Source: an uncultured Collinsella sp. (GTDB lineage Bacteria; Actinomycetota; Coriobacteriia; Coriobacteriales; Coriobacteriaceae). From it: DNA of 14,326 nucleotides. Under the pieces are notes generated by a model, which was given only the letters and a program-made list of their open reading frames with translations, ran no database searches and was not told the DNA's origin. The translations under genes and the position numbers were made by a program. The stretch spans positions 1-14,326 of the forward strand of contig CABRIC010000053.1 of the NCBI GenBank assembly GCA_902470905.1, in the 5' to 3' direction. Shown here piece by piece: positions 1 through 7,391 of this stretch; position 1 is the first letter of the stretch, and each line of letters starts with the position of its first letter.

Positions 1-1081
1 ACTTGGCGCAGTCTTTTGGCCTCGCCCTGAGAACGAGTCGGTTAACCCGTACCCCGTTACGAAAGCCGTCCATAAAGGTATTTCTTTCTATAGGCTTCGT
101 CGAAGGACGTTGAAGCTGTTCATTGTTGGCCACAGCTAGACCAGGATCAACCGGCAAAAGCTCAAGGTCCGTCATTTCTAACAGTTCTCGACCCTTGTCT
201 GTCTGCACAAGTGCGAGGGATATCCCGTTCGCGACCTCATCAGAAAGCTCGCTACCCCATGAATCGCCAAGCGTAATATCGGAGACACGATCACCCTTGG
301 CGTAGCGGCAGGAGTAGCAGCCTTCCGTATACGGTAAACCCGAGAGGAAAGCAATCGAGTAGCGATCGCGGACACTCGTCCTACCCACAGTTTCAGCTCC
401 GCGATAGCGGAGCTGAAACTGGACTTTCTTTCGAAAGTCCAGTATCAGCTCATTAGACAGGTTGTTACCTGTCTCTTCCAAGAATCGGCTCAGGACCTTG
501 GGGGACGGTGAACCATGACAGATAAGGTCGATGGTGTAAAGGGAATCGGCTAAACGGCTTCCAACGAAGTTACGCATCGCAGCAACCTGACAAGGAAGAC
601 CGATAAAGAGAACCCTTTGACCACCTTGCAGGGCCTCCCTAACCTCGCGGTACGCACCAAGCGGATTGCTTTTGACGTATTTGGAGCCTTGGGCCCTCCT
701 CAAGTAATCCGCATCAGAAGTGAGGCGGAACCGGAACTCACCGCCCTCCTGTGCACATGAACACACTAATCCATTTGACGCCACAAACGCCTCCGAGATG
801 GCCGTAGCCAGACCCCCGGACGAAGATGACATTCTGAGCGATGTATCTTTCGCCCACCCCTGTAGCCACTCGAGAGGACGCAACGAAGATGGGGATACCA
901 TCTGGGGACACGTTTTCTCGCACAGTCCACATCCCACGCACCTTGTAGGATCAATACGGGCGTTATACGCCTCAATCGTATCCTCAATGGCAATCGCTCC
1001 ATGTCGGCATGAATCGACGCAGGCCATACAGCCAGCGCACATATCCTTCTTGCATACCGTCCTAGTGCCAACGTTTGACAA
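1..1081 (-). CDS. FrhB/FdhB-type iron-sulfur flavoprotein (coenzyme F420 hydrogenase/dehydrogenase beta-subunit family), partial
   Basis: The open frame runs 360 codons and leaves the window before a stop, so the C-terminus is missing. The N-terminus carries two [4Fe-4S] ferredoxin motifs: C15, C18, C21, C25 and C48, C51, C54, C58 followed by Pro. The rest has hallmarks of the FrhB N- and C-terminal domains: an SSSSGG loop (85-90), GLPCQVAA (161-168), CHGSPSP (189-195), the CYSC pair (255-258) and SDITLGDSWG (267-276). The start is taken as TTG at 1081 because a GAGGAG sits 7 nt upstream, overlapping the end of the pyruvyl transferase gene, and later ATGs would lose the cluster cysteines. Family members are flavin and iron-sulfur electron-transfer proteins. 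Those in polysaccharide clusters beside pyruvyl transferases have no settled reaction, so a redox tailoring role is inference. Residues 213-232 are encoded by two perfect hairpins. Confidence 0.88.
   Translation of the reverse strand, partial: MSNVGTRTVCKKDMCAGCMACVDSCRHGAIAIEDTIEAYNARIDPTRCVGCGLCEKTCPQMVSPSSLRPLEWLQGWAKDTSLRMSSSSGGLATAISEAFVASNGLVCSCAQEGGEFRFRLTSDADYLRRAQGSKYVKSNPLGAYREVREALQGGQRVLFIGLPCQVAAMRNFVGSRLADSLYTIDLICHGSPSPKVLSRFLEETGNNLSNELILDFRKKVQFQLRYRGAETVGRTSVRDRYSIAFLSGLPYTEGCYSCRYAKGDRVSDITLGDSWGSELSDEVANGISLALVQTDKGRELLEMTDLELLPVDPGLAVANNEQLQRPSTKPIERNTFMDGFRNGVRVNRLVLRARPKDCAK
388..443 (-). repeat. Two abutting perfect hairpins inside the FrhB-type coding sequence
   Basis: Arms of 15 bp (388-402 and 407-421) enclose a GATA loop. 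A second dyad with 11-bp arms (418-428 and 433-443) encloses TTTC. They share four bases. Both are perfect and lie wholly within codons 213-232 of the iron-sulfur protein. No T-run follows on either strand, so they do not look like a terminator. Function unknown. Confidence 0.85.
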
Positions 1082-1085
1082 TGCC

Positions 1086-2189
1086 CTACTCCTCAATCAT
1101 GCTCTTGAGCTGCGCTAGGGACTTCTCCCTCTCCGCACCCATCACGTCGTTGACCCGACCAAAGTCAATCTGCTTGGATGCTAACTCGACATCATCTAGA
1201 TTCTGAAGCACTCTGTCCGTGAGGTCCGTGAGTCGCAGAATACTCACGTTCCTGCTCGAGGTTCCGTTCTTGGGCAGCACTTCTACCAGCGGCGTATTGA
1301 GATTTATGGCAAAAGCCGTACCGTGGAACGAGTCCGTGACTAGGCATGCTGCGTTGTCGACATACGAGAGAAACTCAGCAAGCGTCGGCAGCCACTTGAA
1401 CTTGCCCTCGCGTGAGGCCTGGTGCAGGCTTGCGGAGATCCGTATCAGGGGCAAGCCAAGCTTTTTGGCAACCTTCACGGCGTACTGCCCCACCGTCGGG
1501 TCGCTGTGAATCTGGTAGACGAGGATGTATTCGCCCTTCGGGGCAGGCGCCGCCATCCTTCTCCACGCCTCGCCATCAAGCAGCAGCGTGGGATCGACAA
1601 CCTGTCCGGCCTCTATGCCCCACGAGGCAAGCTGCTCGCGCGCGGCATCCTCGCGTACGAACACGGCCTCATATGCTCGAAGGTCCTCGAGAAACCTGGG
1701 GCGCACGCTATCCGGGATATTCTTCTTACCAAAGCTTGCCGCATATGAGATGCGCCTTGCGCCCTCGGGAGCAAACTCAAGCGCGTATGACAGGTCGTAT
1801 GCGCCCGAGCTGATGGGACCCCACACCTGATCGCTTCCAGTCATATAGACATCGGCCTTGGGCGGATTAGCCTTCAGCTCCTCCAGGGATGCATAGTGAG
1901 GGCTCATCTTAAGCAGCTGGGAACGCTCACGCGCAAACCGCTTGCCCGCCACCCTTGTCTCAGGCTCCATCAGAAGTCTGTAGACAGACTTCTTCAACGG
2001 GTTCCCGTTCCAGGACGGCTTTGTCGAAAGAAGCGTCCTCACTTGCTGGGATACGTCCTCACAAGCAGGTACATAGTCCATAATCTCGAACTCATGCCCC
2101 AAGCTCTCTACCGCTCGTTGTGTCGCATATGCCTGGAGCAGGGAGCCATAATTAGAGATTGCGTGCCTGGTTATGCAGGATACTTTCAC
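1086..2189 (-). CDS. Polysaccharide pyruvyl transferase family protein
   Basis: A protein of 367 aa, a typical size for the family, which includes CsaB- and WcaK-like enzymes. Such enzymes usually transfer pyruvate from phosphoenolpyruvate to a sugar to form a ketal, adding negative charge to a surface glycan. Visible motifs are the N-terminal ISNYGSLLQAYA (11-22), GSDQVW (118-123), VVDPTLLL (197-204) and the C-terminal TDSFHGTAFA (285-294). The start is GTG at 2189, because GGAGG lies 7 nt upstream. An extension to 2216 is open but would place the ribosome site inside the gene and add residues unlike the family. It follows the radical SAM gene by 72 bp, and its stop lies 4 bases before the FrhB-type start, implying coupled translation. 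The sugar acceptor cannot be told from sequence. Confidence 0.9.
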   Translation of the reverse strand: MKVSCITRHAISNYGSLLQAYATQRAVESLGHEFEIMDYVPACEDVSQQVRTLLSTKPSWNGNPLKKSVYRLLMEPETRVAGKRFARERSQLLKMSPHYASLEELKANPPKADVYMTGSDQVWGPISSGAYDLSYALEFAPEGARRISYAASFGKKNIPDSVRPRFLEDLRAYEAVFVREDAAREQLASWGIEAGQVVDPTLLLDGEAWRRMAAPAPKGEYILVYQIHSDPTVGQYAVKVAKKLGLPLIRISASLHQASREGKFKWLPTLAEFLSYVDNAACLVTDSFHGTAFAINLNTPLVEVLPKNGTSSRNVSILRLTDLTDRVLQNLDDVELASKQIDFGRVNDVMGAEREKSLAQLKSMIEE

Positions 2190-2261
2190 GTGTTTCCTCC
2201 GATTGATATCGAGCAACCGCTATTTCTGAATTTTTGCATTCGATTTTTCCACCCGGCTGCA

Positions 2262-3398
2262 CTACAGCGCCTCCTCAGTCTCGTACACGTGCGCGTCGGC
2301 TCGGCTTGCGTCGGAAAGGCCGTCGTTGATCGCGGCGTGCATGTCGCAGGTGGAAAGAGCGTCCAGCTCCTCCTTCGTCACCTTGCCCGACTCGTAGTCG
2401 CGCACGATGGGGAGCTCGTGCATGTCGAACTTCTTGCCGGGCTTGAGCTTGTGCGCCAGCACCCACGACGCGGGTTTCCAGATGTACTTGTGCATGGCAG
2501 GAGACACGGAGCCGATCATCCAGCAGTTGCGGTCGCAGTGGCGCACGCAGCCGCGCACTTTCTCGGCCTGGGCGCTCTCCCACAGCTCATCCCAAGACTC
2601 GTCGTTAAGGTTGCCCATAACGAGCTTCTCCTTGGTGCCGTTGCAGGGCATGACGTCGCCGTAGGGGTCGATGAAGAACGTGTCGAACGCCATATCGCAC
2701 GGGAGCAGGCGCTTCTGCCCATAGATGTAGTTGATGAGGCCCATGTTGAAGTACGCGCGGAACCACTTCTTGGGCTCGTTGGACTTGAGGAGCTCGTTTA
2801 CCAGGTCCTCGAAGTTCTGGGCCACCATGGGACGGTCCTTGATGATGTTCTTCGCCTCGACAAAGTAGAAGCTGTTGTGCAGGCTGGCGGTGGCGAACTC
2901 CATGCCGAGCTCGTCGGAAAGCTTGTACAGCGGCACCAAGTCCGCAGCGTTGCGATCCTGCACCGTCATGCCAAAGCCCACGTCCGGGTGCTTCATTTCC
3001 ACGAGCTTCTTGAGCGTCTCGTAGCCGCGGTTGAAGCCGTTCTGGAGACCGCGGATCTCATCGTTGGTCTGCTGCAGACCCTCGATGGAGATGCGGATTC
3101 CCACCTGGGGGAATTCCTCGGCAAGGGCGATGATGCGGTCGGTGAAGAAGCCGTTGGTGGAGATGACGATGCGGTCGGACTTCTTGTACAGCTCGCGCAC
3201 GATATCCGCAAGGTCGGTCCTGATGAAGGGCTCGCCACCGGTGATGTTGGTGAAGTACATGCGCGGGAGCTTCTTGATCACGTCGAGGGAGAGCTCCTCC
3301 TCCGGACGGCTGGGAGCCTTGTAGCGGTTGCACATGGTGCAGCGCGCGTTGCAGCGGTACGTTACGATTACGGTTCCGTTGAGTTTCTTCTCGGCCAT
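2262..3398 (-). CDS. Radical SAM protein with SPASM-type C-terminal cluster domain
   Basis: A 378-aa protein. The radical SAM signature CNARCTMC places the SAM-binding [4Fe-4S] cysteines at C16, C20 and C23, followed by GGEP at 54-57 for SAM methionine contact. The C-terminal part has more cysteines in a SPASM-like arrangement: C234, C252, C284, C288 and C292, around FFIDPYGDVMPCNG. Auxiliary clusters are therefore expected. Radical SAM/SPASM enzymes oxidise or rearrange peptides, sugars and other small molecules. Its place between glycosyltransferases and a pyruvyl transferase suggests modification of a sugar or lipid-linked glycan, but the substrate is not identifiable. The ATG lies 3 bases after the stop of the upstream glycosyltransferase, with a purine-rich GGTGG-type site inside that gene, so coupling is likely. 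Confidence 0.88.
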   Translation of the reverse strand: MAEKKLNGTVIVTYRCNARCTMCNRYKAPSRPEEELSLDVIKKLPRMYFTNITGGEPFIRTDLADIVRELYKKSDRIVISTNGFFTDRIIALAEEFPQVGIRISIEGLQQTNDEIRGLQNGFNRGYETLKKLVEMKHPDVGFGMTVQDRNAADLVPLYKLSDELGMEFATASLHNSFYFVEAKNIIKDRPMVAQNFEDLVNELLKSNEPKKWFRAYFNMGLINYIYGQKRLLPCDMAFDTFFIDPYGDVMPCNGTKEKLVMGNLNDESWDELWESAQAEKVRGCVRHCDRNCWMIGSVSPAMHKYIWKPASWVLAHKLKPGKKFDMHELPIVRDYESGKVTKEELDALSTCDMHAAINDGLSDASRADAHVYETEEAL

Positions 3399-3401
3399 GG
3401 G

Positions 3402-4685
3402 TTAGGCCACCACCTTCCGGTCAATTAGTTCTTGATACAGGGAGACGAGATTCCGGATGTATTCCTCTTGATTACAGTTCTCTGCCACGAATGAACGGCA
3501 ATGCGCGCTCATCGCGGCGTAAGCCGCAGGATCGGCGGCCACCGCCGCACCCCTACGGATTGCATCTGCGAGTCCTGCCTCATCGTGGGCTTCAGCCAGG
3601 AAGCCCGTTTCACCCTCACGTACCAGCTCGGGTATTCCGCCCATGTTCGTACCGATAACGGGCTTGCCCGCGGCGAGTGCCTCGAGAACCGCATATGGCG
3701 CGTTCTCGAGCCACTCTGACGGCGCAGCCGCCAGAGTGGCTCGATTCACAAGTCCGCGCAGGGCGTCACCGGTTTTATATCCAACCAGCTCAATCCTCGA
3801 GCTTATTTCGTTTGGCATTGCGGAAACTTTGACCTTCACAGCATCACATTCAGGGCCATCGCCTGCAATAACAAGACGCCAATCAGGGATCACCGGTGCC
3901 GCCTTCTCAAAAGCATGCACGAGCGTTAACACGCCTTTCTCGCGAGAAAGGCGTCCCAGATACAGCATGTAGGGATCTTCATTATTTTGGTTGGCAACTT
4001 CCCGTGATATCGAATCGGGATTCAGGAAATTCCGCATGAGGACAAGCTGACGCTCGGGAAGCCCCGCTTCAATAAACTTGTTCCGCATGAACTCACTCGG
4101 GCAGATGATGCGATCAAGACGTGAATAGGTTTTGTGCCGTTTAAGCCACTCCGCCTCAGCCACCGCTAACGCGCTTTTTGCGATCGAACCCTTTACGCAC
4201 TTCTTCTTAAGGCAATTGCCAAAATGACCCCCGAGACACGAATCGCAAACGTTGCCCTCGGAATCAAGCATAAGATAGCTCGGGCAAGCAAGAATCAAGT
4301 CGTGCGAGGTATACACAACCGGCGTTGGATGCTGCTTTAGCCAAGGAGCGTCCAAGATGGAAAACGTAATCTGCCTATGAGTGAGATTGAGATGGATTAC
4401 ATCGGGCTGGAATTCACGGCACAGCGCATCGAACTTCTCGCGCGCCTCTTTGGAATACACAAGTGCCTGCGCGGCCTTCGCCTTATCGACAATAGAGCTC
4501 GGTCCGTTATAGTCGCGATTCGTTACAAAGTAACGCGACCACTCAGTCGGCTCATTACGCTCATCCTCCATGCTGAAGAAGGCAACTTCATGCCCAAGAG
4601 CGCGAAGACCATCGGCAAGAGCAAAGTAGTACGTCTCGCTTCCACCCTTGCGCCAATGAAACTTATTTACAAGAAGGATCTTCAT
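3402..4685 (-). CDS. Glycosyltransferase family 4 (GT-B fold) with cysteine-rich insertion
   Basis: A 427-aa GT-B enzyme. The N-terminal acceptor domain begins MKILLVNKFHWRKGGSE, with the glycine-rich loop typical of GT4 enzymes. The C-terminal donor domain has LYLGRLSREKGV (241-252), LVIAGDGPE (271-279) and the EX7E motif E327-E335 that contacts the nucleotide-sugar. Residues 134-163 hold five cysteines (C134, C147, C150, C158, C163) in an insertion seen in a subset of GT4 proteins, possibly a metal or structural site. No membrane helix is seen; it should act at the cytoplasmic face on a lipid-linked acceptor. Its ATG shares one base with the upstream stop (TAATG), with GAGGG 9 nt before the start. 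Donor and linkage are not predictable. Confidence 0.93.
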   Translation of the reverse strand: MKILLVNKFHWRKGGSETYYFALADGLRALGHEVAFFSMEDERNEPTEWSRYFVTNRDYNGPSSIVDKAKAAQALVYSKEAREKFDALCREFQPDVIHLNLTHRQITFSILDAPWLKQHPTPVVYTSHDLILACPSYLMLDSEGNVCDSCLGGHFGNCLKKKCVKGSIAKSALAVAEAEWLKRHKTYSRLDRIICPSEFMRNKFIEAGLPERQLVLMRNFLNPDSISREVANQNNEDPYMLYLGRLSREKGVLTLVHAFEKAAPVIPDWRLVIAGDGPECDAVKVKVSAMPNEISSRIELVGYKTGDALRGLVNRATLAAAPSEWLENAPYAVLEALAAGKPVIGTNMGGIPELVREGETGFLAEAHDEAGLADAIRRGAAVAADPAAYAAMSAHCRSFVAENCNQEEYIRNLVSLYQELIDRKVVA

Positions 4686-5788
4686 TACGCAACACCCTCA
4701 TACAAAGCAAGCGTCCTTTGGACGACGCTGTTCCAGTCATAGCCATTAATCGCGCGGTCACGTGCCATGGCGCCCAGCCTCTCCGCTTGGGCAGAATCCG
4801 CTATCAGGCCTTGAAGCACGTCGCGCAGCGCCCCCGCGTCTCCGTGTGGGAACGTGAGCCCGCAACCCTGCAGAACATCCGCGCACTCGGGAATATCCGA
4901 GGTAACGCATGCCGCACCGTGAGACATGGCCTCCAGCAAGCTCATGGGCAGGCCCTCAACGTCGGAGGGGAGCGCGTAGCAATACGCGTTGGAGTACAGC
5001 TCGGAGAGCAGGTTGCCCTCAACGTGGCCGGTAAAGAGCGCGCGGGGGTCGGACGCGGCAGCCTCTTTGAGCGCCACGGCGTAGTCGTCCGTATCGGAGG
5101 AGTCGCCCGCGATAACCAGGCGCTTATCCGTCTTTACCTGCTTGTACGCCTCCACCAACAGTTCCGGTCGCTTCTCGGGCACAATGCGACCGAGGTAGAG
5201 GACATAGGAGCCCTGGGTGAGCCCCAAGCGCTCGGAGATCTCCTTCGCGGGAAGATCCGCCTCGGGAGTGATGCCGTTGGGAATGAGCGTAGCCTCGCGG
5301 CCGTAAGCCTCCTTGAAGTACTCCTGATTGCCCCGGGAAAGCACGATGAGCGCATCCGCGCACTTGGCCGCCGTCGCCTCGCCGAACTTGATGTACTTGG
5401 AAGCCAAGCCGCCCCATTTTGCACGCTGCCAGTCCAGGCCGTGGATCGTTGCCACGGTCCTGATGTCCGCGGAACGCGCAAAACGAAGGGGGACGCACGG
5501 CCCCTCTGCGTGATAGTGAATTACGTCTGCCCCGTCTTTGATGGCGGCCCTTGTTGCGGCAAAGCTGCTCGTGAGCGCAGAGAGCCCCTTGATGTCCAGA
5601 GCCTTTACGGGAACGATGCGGTAGCCATCCTTCTCGTAGGACTCGGAAGGAGCTCCTTCGCCCATACGGTCGTAGCAGGTTACTTGGTGACCAAGGTCTG
5701 CCATACGGCGAGCAAGCTCGCCTACCACCACTTCTACGCCGCCCTCGCGCGAACCCGTTCTCTTTTGGCCTATCATGGCGATGCGCAT
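4685..5788 (-). CDS. Glycosyltransferase family 4 (GT-B fold)
   Basis: A 367-aa GT4 enzyme that likely adds an early sugar to the undecaprenyl-linked primer made by the preceding gene product. It opens MRIAMIGQKR with GGVEVVV (16-22), matching the GT4 N-terminal nucleotide fold. The donor domain shows LYLGRIVPEKRPELL (197-211), LVIAGDSSDTDDY (224-236) and EX7E at E278-E286 within DVEGLPMSLLEA. The start is ATG at 5788, one base past the upstream stop, since it gives the canonical N-terminus. An in-frame GTG at 5800 would add four residues and lies too close to the GGGGAAGG purine tract. The gene ends in a TAATG overlap with the next glycosyltransferase. Confidence 0.93.
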   Translation of the reverse strand: MRIAMIGQKRTGSREGGVEVVVGELARRMADLGHQVTCYDRMGEGAPSESYEKDGYRIVPVKALDIKGLSALTSSFAATRAAIKDGADVIHYHAEGPCVPLRFARSADIRTVATIHGLDWQRAKWGGLASKYIKFGEATAAKCADALIVLSRGNQEYFKEAYGREATLIPNGITPEADLPAKEISERLGLTQGSYVLYLGRIVPEKRPELLVEAYKQVKTDKRLVIAGDSSDTDDYAVALKEAAASDPRALFTGHVEGNLLSELYSNAYCYALPSDVEGLPMSLLEAMSHGAACVTSDIPECADVLQGCGLTFPHGDAGALRDVLQGLIADSAQAERLGAMARDRAINGYDWNSVVQRTLALYEGVA

Positions 5789-5789
5789 G

Positions 5790-6569
5790 CTACACGGCAC
5801 CTTCCCCAGAGAACATCGTCTTCAGCGTGCCGAATATCAACCGTAGGTCCTGGAGCAGACCGCGATTCTCTATGTAGCGAAGATCCAGTTCTACCATTTC
5901 GTTGAAGCCCAGATAGCTGCGGCCCATTACCTGCCAGGGCCCGCTGCAGCCGGGCTTTACGGCAAGGCGCTTCATGTCATGCTCGCTGTACAAGGCAACC
6001 TCGCGCGGCAGGCCGGGGCGCGGGCCAATGAGGTTCATTTGGCCCAAGAACACGTTGATAAGCTGGGGCAGCTCGTCGATACTGTGCTTGCGAATGAAGT
6101 TGCCCACGCCGGGAATAATGCGCGGGTCGTGCTTCATTTTAAACATGGGGCCGGTGGCCTCGTTTTGAGCCTGCAAGTCCTTGAGCATTTGGTCTGCGTT
6201 GGGCACCATGCTGCGGAACTTATAGATCTTAAACAGGTAGAATGTGCCGTCTTTGCGCACGCGGCCCACGCGCCACTGCGAATAAAGGGGGCTGGCGCCC
6301 GGGCTCTTAATGCAAATGACCATGCTCAGAATTACCCCGGGTATAAAGAGCAATACCAAGGCTCCGCCGGCGGCGACAATGTCCACCGTACGCTTAACAA
6401 CGCGGTAGAGTCTGCGCCCAAGCTCGGGCTTCACGCCGGAGTTCGCACCGCGCAGCATCTCGGTGGCCTCTTCGTTTGTAAGGTAATCCCCCGCAGCACC
6501 CGCTGCGGCAGGGACGGAATTCGCCATGGCAGCGGCGCACGTCTCCCGTGCACCCTGCTCCATGGTCAT
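5790..6569 (-). CDS. Undecaprenyl-phosphate sugar-1-phosphate transferase (bacterial sugar transferase family)
   Basis: This is the initiating enzyme of the pathway. It transfers a sugar-1-phosphate from a UDP-sugar to undecaprenyl phosphate at the inner face of the membrane. The 259-aa protein has a disordered Ala-rich N-terminus, one hydrophobic segment (about 63-87), then the conserved catalytic core: YKFRSM (116-121), SIDELPQ (163-169) with the Asp165-Glu166 dyad known from PglC-type enzymes, IGPRP (181-185) and KPGCSGPWQVMGR (205-217). It is the short monotopic form, lacking the extra N-terminal helices of WbaP/CpsE. The start is ATG at 6569, with GGAG 9 nt upstream; a frame extending to 6704 overlaps the NusG-like gene and codes atypical sequence. 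An in-frame ATG at 6563 is also possible. The exact donor sugar is not readable. Confidence 0.93.
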   Translation of the reverse strand: MTMEQGARETCAAAMANSVPAAAGAAGDYLTNEEATEMLRGANSGVKPELGRRLYRVVKRTVDIVAAGGALVLLFIPGVILSMVICIKSPGASPLYSQWRVGRVRKDGTFYLFKIYKFRSMVPNADQMLKDLQAQNEATGPMFKMKHDPRIIPGVGNFIRKHSIDELPQLINVFLGQMNLIGPRPGLPREVALYSEHDMKRLAVKPGCSGPWQVMGRSYLGFNEMVELDLRYIENRGLLQDLRLIFGTLKTMFSGEGAV

Positions 6570-6639
6570 TATCGTAGGCTCCAAGAGCCCCTTCCCCCGA
6601 TACTTTTTTGCTTTCGGTCGTCCGCTTGCGAGCTTGCAG

Positions 6640-7185
6640 CTAGGCGATCGCTTTTCTGTGATTGCGCATGACGCGCTGTTCGTTTGAAAGCACCGCAAGG
6701 CCAACGCGGGTAGTTATGCGTCGGCCGCACAGGTTGAGCTCCAAAAGGGCAGTGCTCTTGCGTCTGTTAATGGTTTTGATAAGGCCTTCGTGGCCCAGCA
6801 GCGGACCTGCCGTCACTACGACCTTGTCACCGTCTTTTAGGGCCTCGCTCATGGGCACAACGCGGTCTCCCCTATGCGTAAAGCCACCAATAAGCTGGAC
6901 CTCTTCTTTTGCCAGCGGCACAAACTGACCGTCCTGGGATAACACCCTGGCAAAGTCATCCATGCGCAGCAGATACTGTTGCACGGTTCGGGGATCTGCC
7001 GTATCGCAGATAAGATAACCGGGAAAGAGCGGCTTGGTCGTATCGACCCATTCGCCGTGTACCTTGATCTCGGTTTGAAATTGGGGATAAAAGAGCTCCA
7101 GCATGGCGCTCGCCGGCACCAAATGCTCGATGCGCTTGCGCATTACGTCTTCGCGACCGTTAATGACCTGGATCACATACCACAC
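6640..7185 (-). CDS. NusG paralogue, LoaP-type transcription antiterminator
   Basis: A 181-aa NusG-family protein. The N-terminal NGN domain begins MWYVIQVINGRED and includes the FPGYL segment (54-58) that normally faces RNA polymerase. The C-terminal KOW domain (about 118-166) includes DGDKVVVTAGPLLGHEG and an ILE/LEL-type strand. It is first in a polysaccharide operon rather than beside secE/rplK, which marks a specialised paralogue. LoaP proteins of Firmicutes and Actinobacteria act this way, helping RNA polymerase read through terminators in long biosynthetic operons. The start chosen is GTG at 7185, because AAGGGGG lies 8 nt upstream; an in-frame GTG at 7194 sits on top of that site. The structured leader just upstream is a plausible RNA target. 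Assignment to the LoaP subfamily rather than another NusG paralogue is inference. Confidence 0.88.
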   Translation of the reverse strand: MWYVIQVINGREDVMRKRIEHLVPASAMLELFYPQFQTEIKVHGEWVDTTKPLFPGYLICDTADPRTVQQYLLRMDDFARVLSQDGQFVPLAKEEVQLIGGFTHRGDRVVPMSEALKDGDKVVVTAGPLLGHEGLIKTINRRKSTALLELNLCGRRITTRVGLAVLSNEQRVMRNHRKAIA

Positions 7186-7212
7186 GAGCACCACCCCCTT
7201 GCTGTCTTACGT

Positions 7213-7309
7213 GTGGCTCACGGGGTTTGGGTATGGCTTCGCCAGGGCGCTTGTGCGCGAAGGCGCTCCATATTCAAACCCTGAGCCCAGTTAGACAAGC
7301 ACGTGGCTC
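7213..7309 (-). promoter_or_regulatory. Extended imperfect hairpin with competing alternative pairing in the operon leader
   Basis: About 28 nt upstream of the LoaP-type start, 7215-7287 folds as a long dyad. Pairs are 7215-7220/7282-7287 (6 bp), 7223-7229/7275-7281 (7 bp), 7232-7236/7268-7272 (5 bp) and 7237-7242/7257-7262 (6 bp), separated by small bulges. An apical GCGC-N4-GCGC lies at 7247-7258. The heptamer GTGGCTC occurs twice (7213-7219 and 7303-7309), and both copies can pair with GAGCC at 7283-7287, so two structures exclude each other. This fits an RNA switch or an antiterminator-recruiting element. Bases 7230-7231 and 7273-7274 would form G-U pairs only in plus-strand RNA, so the functional strand is not certain. 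Confidence 0.6.
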
Positions 7310-7321
7310 TGCCCCACCGTG
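7300..7321 (-). promoter_or_regulatory. Short leader stem-loop
   Basis: CACG (7300-7303) pairs with CGTG (7318-7321) and TGG (7304-7306) with CCA (7314-7316), with one bulged base at 7317. It shares the 7303-7309 heptamer with the alternative pairing of the longer hairpin beside it, so the two cannot all form together. Confidence 0.4.
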
Positions 7322-7343
7322 AACGGTATGTATAAAAGCAGCG

Positions 7344-7386
7344 CTGAGGTTGTAGGCGCGGTTCACAAACTTACCTAAAACCTCAG
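7344..7386 (-). promoter_or_regulatory. Leader stem-loop II
   Basis: An 8-bp perfect dyad CTGAGGTT/AACCTCAG (7344-7351 and 7379-7386), one mismatch, then TAGG/CCTA (7353-7356 and 7374-7377) around a 17-nt loop. In the transcribed (minus) direction a short T-run (about 7333-7336) follows some 8 nt after the stem. A leaky terminator or attenuator is possible, but the gap makes this weak. Confidence 0.5.
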
Positions 7387-7391
7387 TTGGC

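Noticed and set aside
820..930. Possible frameshift between the ferredoxin part and the flavoprotein part of the first gene
   Set aside because: Careful re-reading of the run of C at this point shows one continuous frame from the TTG start to the window edge.
1896..3428. Long plus-strand open frame antisense to the radical SAM and pyruvyl transferase genes
   Set aside because: It is rich in V, H, L and A as expected for a shadow of a GC-rich gene, shows no family motif, and the opposite strand encodes clear enzymes.
4718..5905. Long plus-strand frame antisense to the glycosyltransferase at 4685-5788
   Set aside because: No motif or ribosome site; the minus strand has a complete GT4 enzyme.
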